A stretch of 64,000 nucleotides of DNA, taken from NCBI RefSeq assembly GCF_002094855.1, contig NZ_ARYN01000010.1, positions 62,001-126,000 of the forward strand, written 5' to 3'. Within the stretch, counting starts at the first letter, position 1. Each line of letters starts with the position of its first letter. Below the pieces are notes generated by a model. That model had not been told where the DNA came from. It did no database searches and worked only from the letters and a program-made list of their open reading frames with translations. Origin of the DNA: Zunongwangia atlantica 22II14-10F7. GTDB taxonomy: Bacteria > Bacteroidota > Bacteroidia > Flavobacteriales > Flavobacteriaceae. This document shows, in pieces, positions 31,813 to 41,465 of the stretch. A program made the translations under genes and the position numbers.

Positions 31813-32673
31813 TTAGTTATTAAGTGCTTCAGCACCCCCAACAATTTCAAGAATTTCGTTAGTAATCGAAGCCTGTCTTGCTTTGTTGTAAGACAATTTA
31901 AGCGAGTCTCTAAGCTCTGTAGCATTCTCTGTTGCTTTATGCATTGCCGTCATACGTGCACCATGTTCTGAAGCGAAAGAATCTCTAAGTGCCTTGTATA
32001 GTTGCATTTTAAGCGACTTTGGAATTAATTCTTTCACGATTTCCAGCTTAGAAGGCTCAAAAATATAATCAAGTTGCTTTTCTTCTTCAGTTTCGAATTT
32101 TGGAATTGGCAAAAATTGTTCAGTTAAAACAGCTTGTGTAGCAGCATTTTTAAAGTGGTTGTATACCAATACGATCTTATCGTAATTCCCTTCTAAAAAC
32201 TGCTCCATTAAATCTTCAGCAATAACAGAAACATGTTCAAAAGAAAGATCATCAAAAATATGCGTATTTGCCTTATATACTGTAAAGCTTTTTTTCAGAA
32301 TATCATTAGCTTTCTTACCAATGCTGTATAAATGAACATCTTTATCTGCATACTCATTTGCTACAGCATTTTTAACACCTTTAATGATATTTGCGTTAAA
32401 AGCACCTGCCAAACCTCTATTAGAAGAAATAGCAACTACAAGTACTTTATTCACTTCTCTTTGCTCTGCATACTTGCTGATACTATCATCATCTAATGCT
32501 CCACTAAGATCTTGTAATAGTTGCGAAAGCTTTTGAGAATAAGGTCTCATAGATTCGATAGCATCCTGAGCTTTACTCAACTTTGCTGCAGATACCATTT
32601 TCATGGCACTGGTAATTTGCATTGTTGAAGAAACCGAGGTAATCCTGCTACGTAATTCTTTTAAGTTTGCCAT
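31813..32673 (-). CDS. atpG: F1 ATP synthase subunit gamma
   Basis: The central stalk subunit rotates within the alpha/beta hexamer. The 286-residue protein has the N-terminal helix with LRSRITSVSSTMQITSAMKM (about 6-25), and the C-terminal helix TENATELRDSLKLSYNKARQ and ASITNEILEIVGGAEAL, both diagnostic. It is the last gene of the cluster. The beta and epsilon subunits (atpD, atpC) are not in this window. Confidence 0.97.
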   Translation of the reverse strand: MANLKELRSRITSVSSTMQITSAMKMVSAAKLSKAQDAIESMRPYSQKLSQLLQDLSGALDDDSISKYAEQREVNKVLVVAISSNRGLAGAFNANIIKGVKNAVANEYADKDVHLYSIGKKANDILKKSFTVYKANTHIFDDLSFEHVSVIAEDLMEQFLEGNYDKIVLVYNHFKNAATQAVLTEQFLPIPKFETEEEKQLDYIFEPSKLEIVKELIPKSLKMQLYKALRDSFASEHGARMTAMHKATENATELRDSLKLSYNKARQASITNEILEIVGGAEALNN

Positions 32674-32754
32674 ATTGTTACTATTGGACTAGCCGAAATA
32701 CTATATTAAATGATGAGTGTAAATTTTAAATTCACACTCATCACTTATAAACTT

Positions 32755-34335
32755 TTATGCTTTATATTTCTCTGAAATCTCTTTTGCTACTGCAGCCAAA
32801 GTATCTGTTACTTCGTCTGTAAGTTTACCAGCTTTAAGAGTATCCATTACATCTCTATGCTTTGTGTTAAGGAATTCGATGTAATCTCTTTCAAACTCTC
32901 TTACTTTTTCTACGGGAACTTCTCTTAGTAAGTTCTTAGAACCAGCAAAAATAATAGCGATTTGATCTTCTACTGGATAGGGATCGTTTTGTCCCTGCTT
33001 AAGGATCTCTACGTTACGCTTACCTTTTTCAATTACACTCATCGTAGCAGCATCCAGATCTGAACCGAATTTAGCAAAAGCTTCTAGTTCACGGAACTGA
33101 GCCTGGTCTAGCTTAAGTGTACCTGCTACCTTCTTCATAGATTTAATCTGAGCTGAACCACCTACTCGAGATACCGAGATACCAACGTTAATTGCAGGAC
33201 GCACACCAGAGTTAAATAAATCTGACGTTAAGAAAATCTGCCCATCTGTAATCGAAATTACGTTTGTTGGGATATATGCAGAAACGTCACCAGCCTGAGT
33301 TTCGATAATTGGAAGAGCCGTTAAAGAACCGCCTCCTTTTACTTTATCTTTTAATGAATCTGGAAGATCGTTCATGTTCTTCGCGATATCATCATCATTG
33401 ATAACTTTAGCAGCACGCTCTAATAATCTTGAGTGAAGGAAGAAAACGTCTCCTGGATACGCCTCACGTCCTGGTGGACGACGTAATAAAAGAGAAACCT
33501 CACGATAAGCAACTGCCTGCTTAGAAAGATCATCATAAACGATTAAAGCAGGACGCCCTGTATCTCTAAAATATTCACCAATTGCAGCACCAGCAAATGG
33601 AGCATATACCTGCATAGGAGCAGGATCTGATGCATTTGCAGCTACAATAGTAGTATAAGCTAAAGCTCCTTTATCTTCTAAAACTTTAGCAATACCAGCA
33701 ACTGTAGAAGCTTTTTGCCCTACAGCAACATATATACAATACACCGGTTTACCGGCATCATAAAATTCTTTCTGGTTAAGAATGGTATCGATACAAACAG
33801 TAGTTTTACCTGTTTGACGGTCACCAATTACAAGCTCACGCTGCCCTCTTCCTACAGGTACCATTGCATCGATAGACTTAATACCAGTTTGCATAGGCTC
33901 TGTTACAGGCTCACGGAAAACAACACCAGGTGCCTTACGCTCTAAAGGCATTTCAAAAGTTTCACCTTCGATAGGACCTTTACCATCAATAGGTTCTCCT
34001 AAAGTGTTTACTACTCTACCAACAATACCTTCACCAACTTTGATAGAAGCAATTCTTTGTGTTCTTTTTACGGTAGAACCTTCTTTAACTTCTTTTGAAG
34101 GTCCTAAAAGTACTACCCCAACATTATCTTCTTCAAGGTTAAGTACCATTCCTTCTAGACCACTTTCAAATTGTACTAATTCTCCGTATTGAGCATTAGA
34201 AAGTCCATAAACGTTCGCAATACCGTCACCAACTGTAAGTACGGTACCAACCTCGTCTAAAGAAGCCTTTGCCTCGAATCCAGAAAGTTGTTGCTTTAAT
34301 ATTGCTGATACTTCAGCAGGATTTACTTCTGCCAT
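32755..34335 (-). CDS. atpA: F1 ATP synthase subunit alpha
   Basis: This is the regulatory nucleotide-binding subunit of F1. The 526-residue protein has the P-loop GDRQTGKTT (about 171-179), [16 protein letters not shown], the alpha-subunit signature [17 protein letters not shown] and a conserved C-terminal helical domain. It is of normal length and lies between atpH and atpG, in the usual Bacteroidota order. Confidence 0.98.
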   Translation of the reverse strand: MAEVNPAEVSAILKQQLSGFEAKASLDEVGTVLTVGDGIANVYGLSNAQYGELVQFESGLEGMVLNLEEDNVGVVLLGPSKEVKEGSTVKRTQRIASIKVGEGIVGRVVNTLGEPIDGKGPIEGETFEMPLERKAPGVVFREPVTEPMQTGIKSIDAMVPVGRGQRELVIGDRQTGKTTVCIDTILNQKEFYDAGKPVYCIYVAVGQKASTVAGIAKVLEDKGALAYTTIVAANASDPAPMQVYAPFAGAAIGEYFRDTGRPALIVYDDLSKQAVAYREVSLLLRRPPGREAYPGDVFFLHSRLLERAAKVINDDDIAKNMNDLPDSLKDKVKGGGSLTALPIIETQAGDVSAYIPTNVISITDGQIFLTSDLFNSGVRPAINVGISVSRVGGSAQIKSMKKVAGTLKLDQAQFRELEAFAKFGSDLDAATMSVIEKGKRNVEILKQGQNDPYPVEDQIAIIFAGSKNLLREVPVEKVREFERDYIEFLNTKHRDVMDTLKAGKLTDEVTDTLAAVAKEISEKYKA

Positions 34336-34379
34336 AATTATTTAAGATAAAATGCCTCGTTAACTACGGGCGGTTTTTA

Positions 34380-34937
34380 TTAAATTTTAGAAACGTATGC
34401 GTTGCCTGTTTTAAATTCTGTTCTCAATTTGTTTAAGTTATTGGCTACACTTGCATCGTATTGCAAATCACCAACTCTTAAAACAAATCCACCAAGAATA
34501 CTTTCATCGATCTTATTCTTGATTGTTGCTTCCCTACCGGTAAGCTCTTTTATTTTAGCCTGAATTTTAACTTCAAGCTCCTTAGTTAAAGGAACTACAG
34601 TTGTTACAACAGCATTTTGAACTTGTATTGAACCATCGAATAATATCAAGTATTGTTTTGCAACAATATCTAGAATATCGATACGGTTATTCTCTACAAG
34701 CAAATTAAAAACACCAGTAGTTAAGCCATTTACATCTTTAAAAATAGCTTTTAAAGCCTTATTTTTAAGTGCAGGTTTAATTACCGGGCTTGCCAAGGTA
34801 GTTCTTAAGTCTGCGCTAGCTGCGATCGTCTTAGAAATACTCAGCATATCATCCTTTACTTCTTTAGCTACTTTTTTCTCATTAGCTAAATTAAGGATGG
34901 CTTTTGCGTAACGTTGTGCTGCTCTGGTTCCTTTCAT
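34380..34937 (-). CDS. atpH: F1 ATP synthase subunit delta
   Basis: The delta subunit joins F1 to the peripheral stalk. The 185-residue protein has the N-terminal helical domain starting RAAQRYAKAILNLANEKKVA and the C-terminal signature IDESILGGFVLRVGDLQYD (about 150-168). The ATG at 34937 is chosen; the GTG one codon upstream is the alternative. It lies nine bases after atpF. Confidence 0.95.
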   Translation of the reverse strand: MKGTRAAQRYAKAILNLANEKKVAKEVKDDMLSISKTIAASADLRTTLASPVIKPALKNKALKAIFKDVNGLTTGVFNLLVENNRIDILDIVAKQYLILFDGSIQVQNAVVTTVVPLTKELEVKIQAKIKELTGREATIKNKIDESILGGFVLRVGDLQYDASVANNLNKLRTEFKTGNAYVSKI

Positions 34938-34946
34938 CACAAAGTT

Positions 34947-35441
34947 TTAGTTTAAAGTAGCATTACCAAGCATCTCGTCGATTAACTGGTGCTGCTTTTC
35001 TTTACTTGATAATTCTTTACGAACTACTTTTTCAGCAATCTCTAAAGATAGGCTTGCAACCTGAGATTTGATATCTGCCATAGCAGCTTTTTTCTCTTGC
35101 TCTATACTTTCTTTAGCTTGTGCTACAATTTTATCTGCCTTGGTTTGTGCTTCTTCTGTAGCGCTTGCCAAAACTTTTTCTTTTAATTCACGAGCTTCTT
35201 TAAGAATGGCATCCCTTTCAGCACGTGCTTCTTTCATTAACTTCTCGTTATCTGCCTTAAGATTTTGTAATTCCTTTCTAGCAGTTTCAGCTGAAGTTAG
35301 AGCTTCATTGATAGAATCTTCTCTTTGCTTTACAGCGCCAAGAATAGGTTTCCAAGCAAATTTCGCTAATAACAAAATAAGTACAAGGAAAACTATAGTT
35401 TGCCAAAAAATAAGACCAATTTCAGGAGTGATTAATTCCAT
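34947..35441 (-). CDS. atpF: F0 ATP synthase subunit b
   Basis: The peripheral-stalk subunit has one N-terminal membrane helix (LIFWQTIVFLVLILLLAKFA, about 10-29) then a long charged helix that dimerises (about 30-164, rich in Lys, Glu, Ala). The conserved FAWKPILGAVKQRE follows the membrane helix. Length 164 is usual. Confidence 0.96.
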   Translation of the reverse strand: MELITPEIGLIFWQTIVFLVLILLLAKFAWKPILGAVKQREDSINEALTSAETARKELQNLKADNEKLMKEARAERDAILKEARELKEKVLASATEEAQTKADKIVAQAKESIEQEKKAAMADIKSQVASLSLEIAEKVVRKELSSKEKQHQLIDEMLGNATLN

Positions 35442-35509
35442 AATGCTTTTTTAATTTAAAGTAAATCCATTCGTAACCAACCGTTACGAATGGATTAATA
35501 AGAATTCAA

Positions 35510-35731
35510 TTATTTAAGAACTCCAAGTAAAGCTGCTACTACTCCAAAAAGAGCAACACCTTCTACAAGAGCTGCAGCGATAATCATAGCTGTCTGGATT
35601 TTTCCAGAAGCTTCTGGCTGGCGAGCGATAGCATCCATGGCAGATCCACCAATTTTACCAACTCCCATAGCCGCACCGATAACTGCTAAACCGGCACCTA
35701 AAGCTGCAAGACCTACATACAATAATTCCAT
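35510..35731 (-). CDS. atpE: F0 ATP synthase subunit c
   Basis: The rotor-ring subunit of 73 residues forms two membrane helices linked by the polar loop ARQPEASGK (about 36-44). The ion-carrying carboxylate is Glu57 in ALVEGVALFG. The residues following the carboxylate are Gly-Val rather than the Ser/Thr of sodium-type rings, which favours proton coupling; this is inference from the motif only. Confidence 0.97.
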   Translation of the reverse strand: MELLYVGLAALGAGLAVIGAAMGVGKIGGSAMDAIARQPEASGKIQTAMIIAAALVEGVALFGVVAALLGVLK

Positions 35732-35755
35732 AATTGAAAGATTTAAAATTAAAAG

Positions 35756-36838
35756 TTAATGATGTTCATGTTCTTCTACTGCCATCCCAATAAACAGGGC
35801 AGACAGCATGGTAAAAATAAATGCCTGTAAAAATGCAACAAGCAATTCTAATATCGATATAAAAAGTGCAAAAGGAACTGATACACCAGCTACTCCCACG
35901 CTTTCAAGAATAAATATTAATCCTATTAAACTTAAGATGATAATGTGACCTGCGGTAATGTTCGCAAATAAACGAATCATAAGTGCGATTGGTTTAATAA
36001 ATACTCCCATTAATTCTACTACAGCAAGAAGTGGTTTCACAAATGTAGGGATACCCGGCATCCAAAGTGTGTGTTTCCAGTAATCCTTACTACCGTTAAC
36101 TAAAATTAAAACAAGGGTAAATAAACCTAATGAAATAGTCACAGCGATATTACCTGTTACGTTCGCCGCACCTGGTAATAATCCAATCATATTTGTAATC
36201 CAAATGAAGAAAAATACCGTTAATAAAAATGGCATAAACTTCATATATTTTTTCTCTCCAATTTGCGGCTTCGCAATCTCGTCTCTAACAAATAAAACGA
36301 AAGTTTCTAAAACATTATTAAAGCCTTTTGGAGCGTTTTTATTCTTCTTATGGAAAGACGCAAGTCGATTAAAAATAATCAACATAATAATAACGGTTAT
36401 AAACATAGCCGCTACGTTTTTTGTAATCGATAAATCGATAGGACGTTCTGCATTTAAAGGGTGGTGATCTTCATCAAATTCTACCCCATGAGCGCCTTCT
36501 TCTAATTGATAAATTTTTTCGTGAAGATTAACGAAACTCATTCCGTTTTTTTCTACTACATGATGCCCTTCAGTATCATGATGAAATTCACTAGACATAA
36601 ATGTTACAAGACCATTATCGGTATAAAGAATCACCGGAAGTGGTAATGTGAAAGAATTTTCGCCTTCTCCAAAGAAATGCCATCCATGTGCGTCACCAAT
36701 GTGATGAAGAATCATGTCTGTAGCATTAAATTCTTTTTCAGCTTCTGCTAAAGATTCTTCTTTTGATGCAAAAGAAAAAATCGGAAGTAAGGCTAGTGCA
36801 AATGTCACTATAATCTTTAACGATTTTTGTGCTATCAT
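35756..36838 (-). CDS. atpB: F0 ATP synthase subunit a, with periplasmic N-terminal extension
   Basis: The 360-residue protein has a signal-peptide-like start (MIAQKSLKIIVTFALALLP) and a His-rich extension of about 110 residues with HHIGDAHGWHFF, FHHDTEGHH and DEDHHPLN. The membrane domain holds the essential arginine in PIALMIRLFANITAGHI. The C-terminus ends EEHEHH. Proton passage between the a subunit and the c ring is the standard role; the extension is a known Bacteroidota feature, and its metal-binding look is unexplained. The promoter at 36911-36882 serves the whole atpBEFHAG row. Confidence 0.96.
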   Translation of the reverse strand: MIAQKSLKIIVTFALALLPIFSFASKEESLAEAEKEFNATDMILHHIGDAHGWHFFGEGENSFTLPLPVILYTDNGLVTFMSSEFHHDTEGHHVVEKNGMSFVNLHEKIYQLEEGAHGVEFDEDHHPLNAERPIDLSITKNVAAMFITVIIMLIIFNRLASFHKKNKNAPKGFNNVLETFVLFVRDEIAKPQIGEKKYMKFMPFLLTVFFFIWITNMIGLLPGAANVTGNIAVTISLGLFTLVLILVNGSKDYWKHTLWMPGIPTFVKPLLAVVELMGVFIKPIALMIRLFANITAGHIIILSLIGLIFILESVGVAGVSVPFALFISILELLVAFLQAFIFTMLSALFIGMAVEEHEHH

Positions 36839-36881
36839 AATACCTGGTCTACTTATAAATTATGGGCGCTAAATTTCGGTG

Positions 36882-36911
36882 CAAAGGTATACTTTTATTT
36901 TTTATGTGAAA
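36882..36911 (-). promoter_or_regulatory. promoter of the atpBEFHAG operon
   Basis: On the minus strand TTTC (36911-36908), 18 bp, TACCTTTG (36889-36882), close to the Bacteroidota primary-sigma consensus. The transcript would have a leader of roughly 38 bases before atpB. Confidence 0.6.
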
Positions 36912-36970
36912 GTCCACCTTTTAATTTTTTATTTAGATTTTATCGAATCTTAAAATTTATTGATATTCAA

Positions 36971-37357
36971 TCATTTATTATGATTAATTAATCGAACAGC
37001 AAAAGTGGTTTCAAAAATTAAAAAAATAAAATATGGTATAAAAAAAGCAATAACTTGAGCAAAAATTGAAACCTCATCATCTAGTAGGGCAGGTAATAAA
37101 AATAAAACTGCAGCCAACATTTTTAACAAGCCTAATCCCATAAAAGTAAAGCCAGTTTTATCCTTAAAATTATGGTTAATAAATAACAATATTGAATAAA
37201 TAAATAGTGTTGCTAAAATATGAAATGCGTAGTTAGAAACTGTACTGTAGTATAGGGGTACTTCTACAAAATGTGAAACTATATAAAATTGAATTGCAAA
37301 TAATATCATTGCAAAAGGTAAAAATACCTTTAGAAAACTTAAAAATGGCCGTCCCAT
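36971..37357 (-). CDS. small membrane protein associated with ATP synthase genes (DUF6168-like)
   Basis: The 128-residue protein has four hydrophobic segments (about 10-30, 45-62, 75-95 and 100-120). Its place is that of the AtpI-like membrane proteins which precede atpB in many bacteria. I believe it belongs to DUF6168, from remembered flavobacterial neighbourhoods. It abuts the AtpZ-like gene directly (stop next to start). Confidence 0.6.
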   Translation of the reverse strand: MGRPFLSFLKVFLPFAMILFAIQFYIVSHFVEVPLYYSTVSNYAFHILATLFIYSILLFINHNFKDKTGFTFMGLGLLKMLAAVLFLLPALLDDEVSIFAQVIAFFIPYFIFLIFETTFAVRLINHNK

Positions 37358-37576
37358 CTAATCCTCGTCTTTACTTATATTTTTTACGCTTCGTATTACC
37401 TGAAATAAGGCAATAAAAACGCCCAAAAGAGATATTGAAATCGTGTATGCAGAAAATTTATTCGGAAATTTCTCGTCTAACCAAATACCAAGAAAAACAC
37501 CCCCGGCAATTATAATGGCCATCTGAAAACCTACATTTACAAATACCAGGTACTTGTTACGCTGATTGTTTTTCAT
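37358..37576 (-). CDS. atpZ: AtpZ/AtpI-family small membrane protein
   Basis: The 72-residue protein has two membrane helices: FVNVGFQMAIIIAGGVFLGI (about 12-31) and SISLLGVFIALFQVI (about 47-61), joined by WLDEKFPNK. This hairpin with a G-rich first helix is the AtpZ form; AtpZ is thought to help F0 assembly or divalent cation supply. It overlaps the bactofilin gene by 20 bases and abuts the DUF6168-like gene. Confidence 0.8.
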   Translation of the reverse strand: MKNNQRNKYLVFVNVGFQMAIIIAGGVFLGIWLDEKFPNKFSAYTISISLLGVFIALFQVIRSVKNISKDED

Positions 37577-37952
37577 TTTTAACCGATTTCATTGCGCCGC
37601 GCATCTGGCAGGTAGCATTAAAATTTGCTCCAGGTTCTACAGCAAGTTTACCAGCTATTACCTCTCCATCTACCGTGGCTGTTGATTTTAAACTTAAAAT
37701 ACCGCTTACTTTCAGTTTGCCATTAAAAGAACCTTCTATATCTGCATTTTCGCATTCTAAAGTTCCTTCTATATTTCCATTTTTACTAATTACCACTTTT
37801 CCGCTGGTAACTAAAGTACCTTTTAAAAAGCCTTCGATTCTAAAAGCGCCTTTTGCCGTTATATCCCCGGTAATTTTTGTTCCTGCAGCAATTCTATTCT
37901 GCTCATTAAAAACTTCTTTACCGGACGTACTTTTCTTTTTTTCTGAAAACAT
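37557..37952 (-). CDS. bactofilin (polymer-forming cytoskeletal protein)
   Basis: Bactofilins assemble without nucleotides into filaments that organise cell-wall enzymes. The 131-residue protein has a central right-handed beta-helix domain (about 25-115) with regular GxxxGxL-type turns, for example ITGDITAKGAFRIEGFLKG and NIEGTLECENADIEGSFNGK. A short disordered N-terminus (MFSEKKKSTSGKEV) precedes it. It follows sprE by 17 bases and overlaps atpZ by 20. Confidence 0.93.
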   Translation of the reverse strand: MFSEKKKSTSGKEVFNEQNRIAAGTKITGDITAKGAFRIEGFLKGTLVTSGKVVISKNGNIEGTLECENADIEGSFNGKLKVSGILSLKSTATVDGEVIAGKLAVEPGANFNATCQMRGAMKSVKNEKQSA

Positions 37953-37969
37953 AGTATTAAGAGTGAGAG

Positions 37970-40507
37970 TTAATAATCTGTTTTATAAGTTTCGAGGTTC
38001 TTTTTTAAAAGAATCACTCGGTAATTATTTGTTGAGATTGCAAGAAAATCATTTTCAATTTTATAATCATCATTTTCACGCAATAATTCTCCAAGACCTA
38101 AAGCTCTTGGACGATCTTCTAAACCATGTACCACCACGAATAAGCGATCTTTAGTATAAGGATCTATTGAAGTTGAAAACCTGGCATAACTTAAATCTAC
38201 AAATGCTGAATCTAATTTTTGCTTAAGTTCTTGAGCCTCTTCCTTTTTAGTTGCTTCCAATTCGTAAATAAGCTTATAATTTGTGGCTAAACTATCTTCC
38301 TGTAACTGAAGTCTGCTTAATCTTGGTAAGCTTTCAGTTATCATTTGCTTTGCTCGCTGCCCTTCTGGAGATTGAGGGTACGTTAAAGAAACATAACTTA
38401 GCGCCGTGCGATATTCAGACAATCCTTTTAATCTTCCTATGGCCATGGCCTTCAATAACTCAAACTTTGGCACAATCTCTTCGCCAGAATAGCGAAGAAT
38501 AAATTTATTACTTTCAGAAATTACGGCTGTAAATTGTTGATTTTCGAATAATTTAAAGGTATTCTCGTAACTTACTTGCGATAAGCTTTCTCCATTTGCT
38601 AAACTTTGCGGATTCTGAATAAAAATTGCGTATTGAGAATCTGGATAATTCGAAATAATATCATTCTTCATTTCTTCCTGCTTATCCAGCATATTTAGAT
38701 TTCCGTAGGCTTTATAAAGATTATATTTTGAAGGAAGAATTAATCGATCTTCAGGATTACTAGCCAAAACCTCTTCTAATCGATTAACTGATAGCTGATA
38801 TTCACTAAATTTCTCATTATAAATTAAACCCAGTTGATAATAGGCATAATTGCGCTCTAAGTATAAACTGTCTATCACTTTACCATCTGTTGGTAGAAGC
38901 GCTACATAAGTTAAAGGATCAAATCTAGGATCACTGGTAAAATCGAATTCTGCCCCATCTTCAGTCGTTGCAATTGCACCTGAATTTCCAGATGCCGCCC
39001 ATCGCCAGTTATCTGCGAGTTTACGATTTCCCCAAACTCTTAAAAATTCCTGTTCTCCCCTTGCGATAAGATTGTCGTTATAAAAGTAGAATTTGTTGGT
39101 ATTCTCTTCGTTAGGCACACCAATATTTGGAACTCCGGGGCCTGCCGTATTTAAAGCTAAAGCTTCTTCGGTTTCTCCTGCCTCTATTTGTTTTTGGTAA
39201 TCTTCTTTTAACTTATCAGTATAACTGGTGTAAAAAGCAATTTGCTCTTCTTTGGGTAATTTTGTTAAATCTAGGATACTATCATTTTTATCTGCAATAG
39301 CCTGGTAAAAAATCACATCGTCAAGATTCTTTCGCTTTTTTTCTATGGTTCTATATTCTCTTAAGCTAGAGTTCATTTCAGCAAGCGTACTATCAAAATA
39401 TTTAGCGGCTCTTGGATAATCAGATCGATCAAAATTAATATTCGCTAAAATCTCATAGTTTATAGATCGCAAATAAGGATCACTGCTTACCCGGCTTTTA
39501 AGGGATTTATTATAATAAAATATGGCGGTATCTATAGAATCACGCTGATTGTAATATTCGCCAAATTGAAAGTAAATTTTATCTAAGAATGGCCGATTTT
39601 CGCGATCTTCTTCAAGACTTATAAGCAAATCTTTTAGTTGCTGATCGTCATTTTCTTCAGGATTGAAATTTCTTGCCTTCTGGATATAGGCATTGATCAT
39701 ATAGATTCGCGGGGACTTCCGATTAAGCTCGATAACCTCATCAAAAGCAAGATTAGCATTTTCTGGTTGATTCAGTAGATTATATAACTGACCTAAAATG
39801 AAAAAATAACGCCCTTTTTCTTCATTTTTCTTCGTAAAATTTGCCGCAGTAGTTAACGGAGCCAATGCACTATCTGGATATTGAAGATTTATATAAGCCT
39901 GTGCTATAGCTGCTTTAGCATCTGCATATTCCTGATCCTCAAATTGGGCATTTTCGATGATCCTTTTTAAGTTCCTAATGGCAACCCTGTTATTATCTAA
40001 ACGAATATTAGTTTTCTCACGCCAAATCTGCGCATTTCTAATACTATTGCTGGCAGGATATCTTTGTAAAATATAGTTGAAAGCTTCTAATGCCGGAATA
40101 AAACGTTGATCGAAATATCTGGCTTTTCCCAAAAGCATGTAAGCTTCATCGATTTGAGGGTTTTCTTCGTCCCCGGCAATTAACATTGAATGTCGCTGAA
40201 TCGCTTTTGCTGCCTTTTCTTCAGCTACACCAAAATTTTGATTTCGAACGCTATCGGGAAGCAGGATTTCTTCGTCGATTTGCATTCGCTCTATAGGTAG
40301 TAAATCCCAATAATTATCTCTATAATTCTGGTTTATTTCATTTCGCCCCGCTTCAAGAGCAAGATTTCCGTTATAAAGTGTATTATATTCAGCAGTAACC
40401 GAATGCCAGCTTCGACTAACAAAAGTATCTTTCTTTCGGGAGCAGGAAAGTATGCCACCAATTAGAAAAAAAACAAAAACAAAACGTGTAAAACTCCTCA
40501 AAACCAA
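37970..40507 (-). CDS. sprE: gliding motility / type IX secretion lipoprotein SprE (PorW)
   Basis: SprE/PorW is a TPR lipoprotein required for type IX secretion and gliding. The 845-residue protein has a lipoprotein signal peptide with Cys22 (GGILSCSRKKDTF) and the conserved RSWHSVTAEYNTLYNGNLAL segment. Many TPR-like helices follow and the C-terminal part is long. The start is TTG at 40507 (a second TTG is codon 3); no ATG is in frame. The residues after the Cys are basic, not acidic, so it should be periplasmic. It heads the row sprE-bactofilin-atpZ-DUF6168-atp. Confidence 0.9.
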   Translation of the reverse strand: MVLRSFTRFVFVFFLIGGILSCSRKKDTFVSRSWHSVTAEYNTLYNGNLALEAGRNEINQNYRDNYWDLLPIERMQIDEEILLPDSVRNQNFGVAEEKAAKAIQRHSMLIAGDEENPQIDEAYMLLGKARYFDQRFIPALEAFNYILQRYPASNSIRNAQIWREKTNIRLDNNRVAIRNLKRIIENAQFEDQEYADAKAAIAQAYINLQYPDSALAPLTTAANFTKKNEEKGRYFFILGQLYNLLNQPENANLAFDEVIELNRKSPRIYMINAYIQKARNFNPEENDDQQLKDLLISLEEDRENRPFLDKIYFQFGEYYNQRDSIDTAIFYYNKSLKSRVSSDPYLRSINYEILANINFDRSDYPRAAKYFDSTLAEMNSSLREYRTIEKKRKNLDDVIFYQAIADKNDSILDLTKLPKEEQIAFYTSYTDKLKEDYQKQIEAGETEEALALNTAGPGVPNIGVPNEENTNKFYFYNDNLIARGEQEFLRVWGNRKLADNWRWAASGNSGAIATTEDGAEFDFTSDPRFDPLTYVALLPTDGKVIDSLYLERNYAYYQLGLIYNEKFSEYQLSVNRLEEVLASNPEDRLILPSKYNLYKAYGNLNMLDKQEEMKNDIISNYPDSQYAIFIQNPQSLANGESLSQVSYENTFKLFENQQFTAVISESNKFILRYSGEEIVPKFELLKAMAIGRLKGLSEYRTALSYVSLTYPQSPEGQRAKQMITESLPRLSRLQLQEDSLATNYKLIYELEATKKEEAQELKQKLDSAFVDLSYARFSTSIDPYTKDRLFVVVHGLEDRPRALGLGELLRENDDYKIENDFLAISTNNYRVILLKKNLETYKTDY

Positions 40508-40619
40508 GCCTTTCTTATTAGCATCATAACTCTGTTACGCAGGATTTAGTATGTAAAAATAAGTTTCTTTTTACAAATACAAAGATTTGCGCTTTAAATA
40601 AGAAAAAACCAGACTGTAA

Positions 40620-41387
40620 TTACTCGGGATTATCAGCTTTTTCTGCTTCGGTCGTCACTTCAGTGGTTTCTTTAAAATCTTCAGGAATTTGTTCACCAGA
40701 AAAATAAGTTTCCAACTCTTTTAAAGTAGCTTCAGAAGTTTTAATATCTCTTACAATAACGCCTTTATCTAAAACCACGATACGTTCACAAACTTCAGTA
40801 ACATGAATAAGATCGTGACTGGAAACCAATACCGTAGTGCCAGAAATTTTAGAAAGGTCTTTGATAATTTTCTTTAATCTAATTTGAGTTGTAGGATCTA
40901 GATTGGCAAAAGGTTCGTCTAAAATAACCACTTTAGGCTCGCCAATTAACGCAGCAACGATCCCTACTTTTTTCTGGTTACCTTTCGATAAATCTCGAAG
41001 GTATTTTTTACGGCCTATGATTTCTCCATTAAAGAATTCTTCAAATTGTGCCAAAAAAGTATCAATATCGGCGCGATTTTGATTACGAAGTTCTCCAACA
41101 AAATAAAAGTATTCTTCAGCAGTAAGATATCCAATCAAAAAACTTTCGTCGATAAACGAAGCCGTAAAGGTTTTCCAATCTTCACTTTCGTTCACTGTAA
41201 TATCCTGGTTAAAGATATTTCCTGAAGTTGGCCTTATTAAATCTAAAAGCATGCTGAAAAAAGTGGTTTTTCCGGCACCGTTATTCCCTACAAGTCCAAA
41301 ATTTTGTCCCTGCGGAATTTCTAAATGGTCGATATCTAAAACCTTGGTTCCGTTATATACTTTAGAAAGATTAGTTGCTGTGATCAT
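40620..41387 (-). CDS. ABC transporter ATP-binding protein
   Basis: The 255-residue ATPase has Walker A GNNGAGKTT (34-42) and an ABC signature of the form LSKGNQKK, with Walker B VVILDEPFANLDP and an H-loop SSHDL. The degenerate signature is common in exporters of the YhaQ/NatA type. The adjacent DUF5687 permease upstream (78 bases apart) is its likely membrane partner. Substrate unknown. The acidic C-terminal tail (TTEVTTEAEKADNPE) is unusual for a soluble ATPase. Confidence 0.92.
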   Translation of the reverse strand: MITATNLSKVYNGTKVLDIDHLEIPQGQNFGLVGNNGAGKTTFFSMLLDLIRPTSGNIFNQDITVNESEDWKTFTASFIDESFLIGYLTAEEYFYFVGELRNQNRADIDTFLAQFEEFFNGEIIGRKKYLRDLSKGNQKKVGIVAALIGEPKVVILDEPFANLDPTTQIRLKKIIKDLSKISGTTVLVSSHDLIHVTEVCERIVVLDKGVIVRDIKTSEATLKELETYFSGEQIPEDFKETTEVTTEAEKADNPE

Positions 41388-41465
41388 AATATGTTGTTTC
41401 CTCGATATTCGAGATTTAGGTAGTTAAGGTGAAATGCTAAGGTTTCTTTTTATTAAAAAGATTGC

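Noticed and set aside
35068-35454. Open frame of 128 codons on the plus strand
   Set aside because: It is antisense to atpF, with composition explained by the charged helix on the other strand.
35510-35731. Sodium-type c ring
   Set aside because: The residues after the carboxylate Glu57 are Gly-Val and not the Ser/Thr needed for sodium coordination.
37675-38154. Open frame of 159 codons on the plus strand
   Set aside because: It is antisense to the bactofilin gene and the 3' end of sprE; its hydrophobic composition reflects the complement of their codons.
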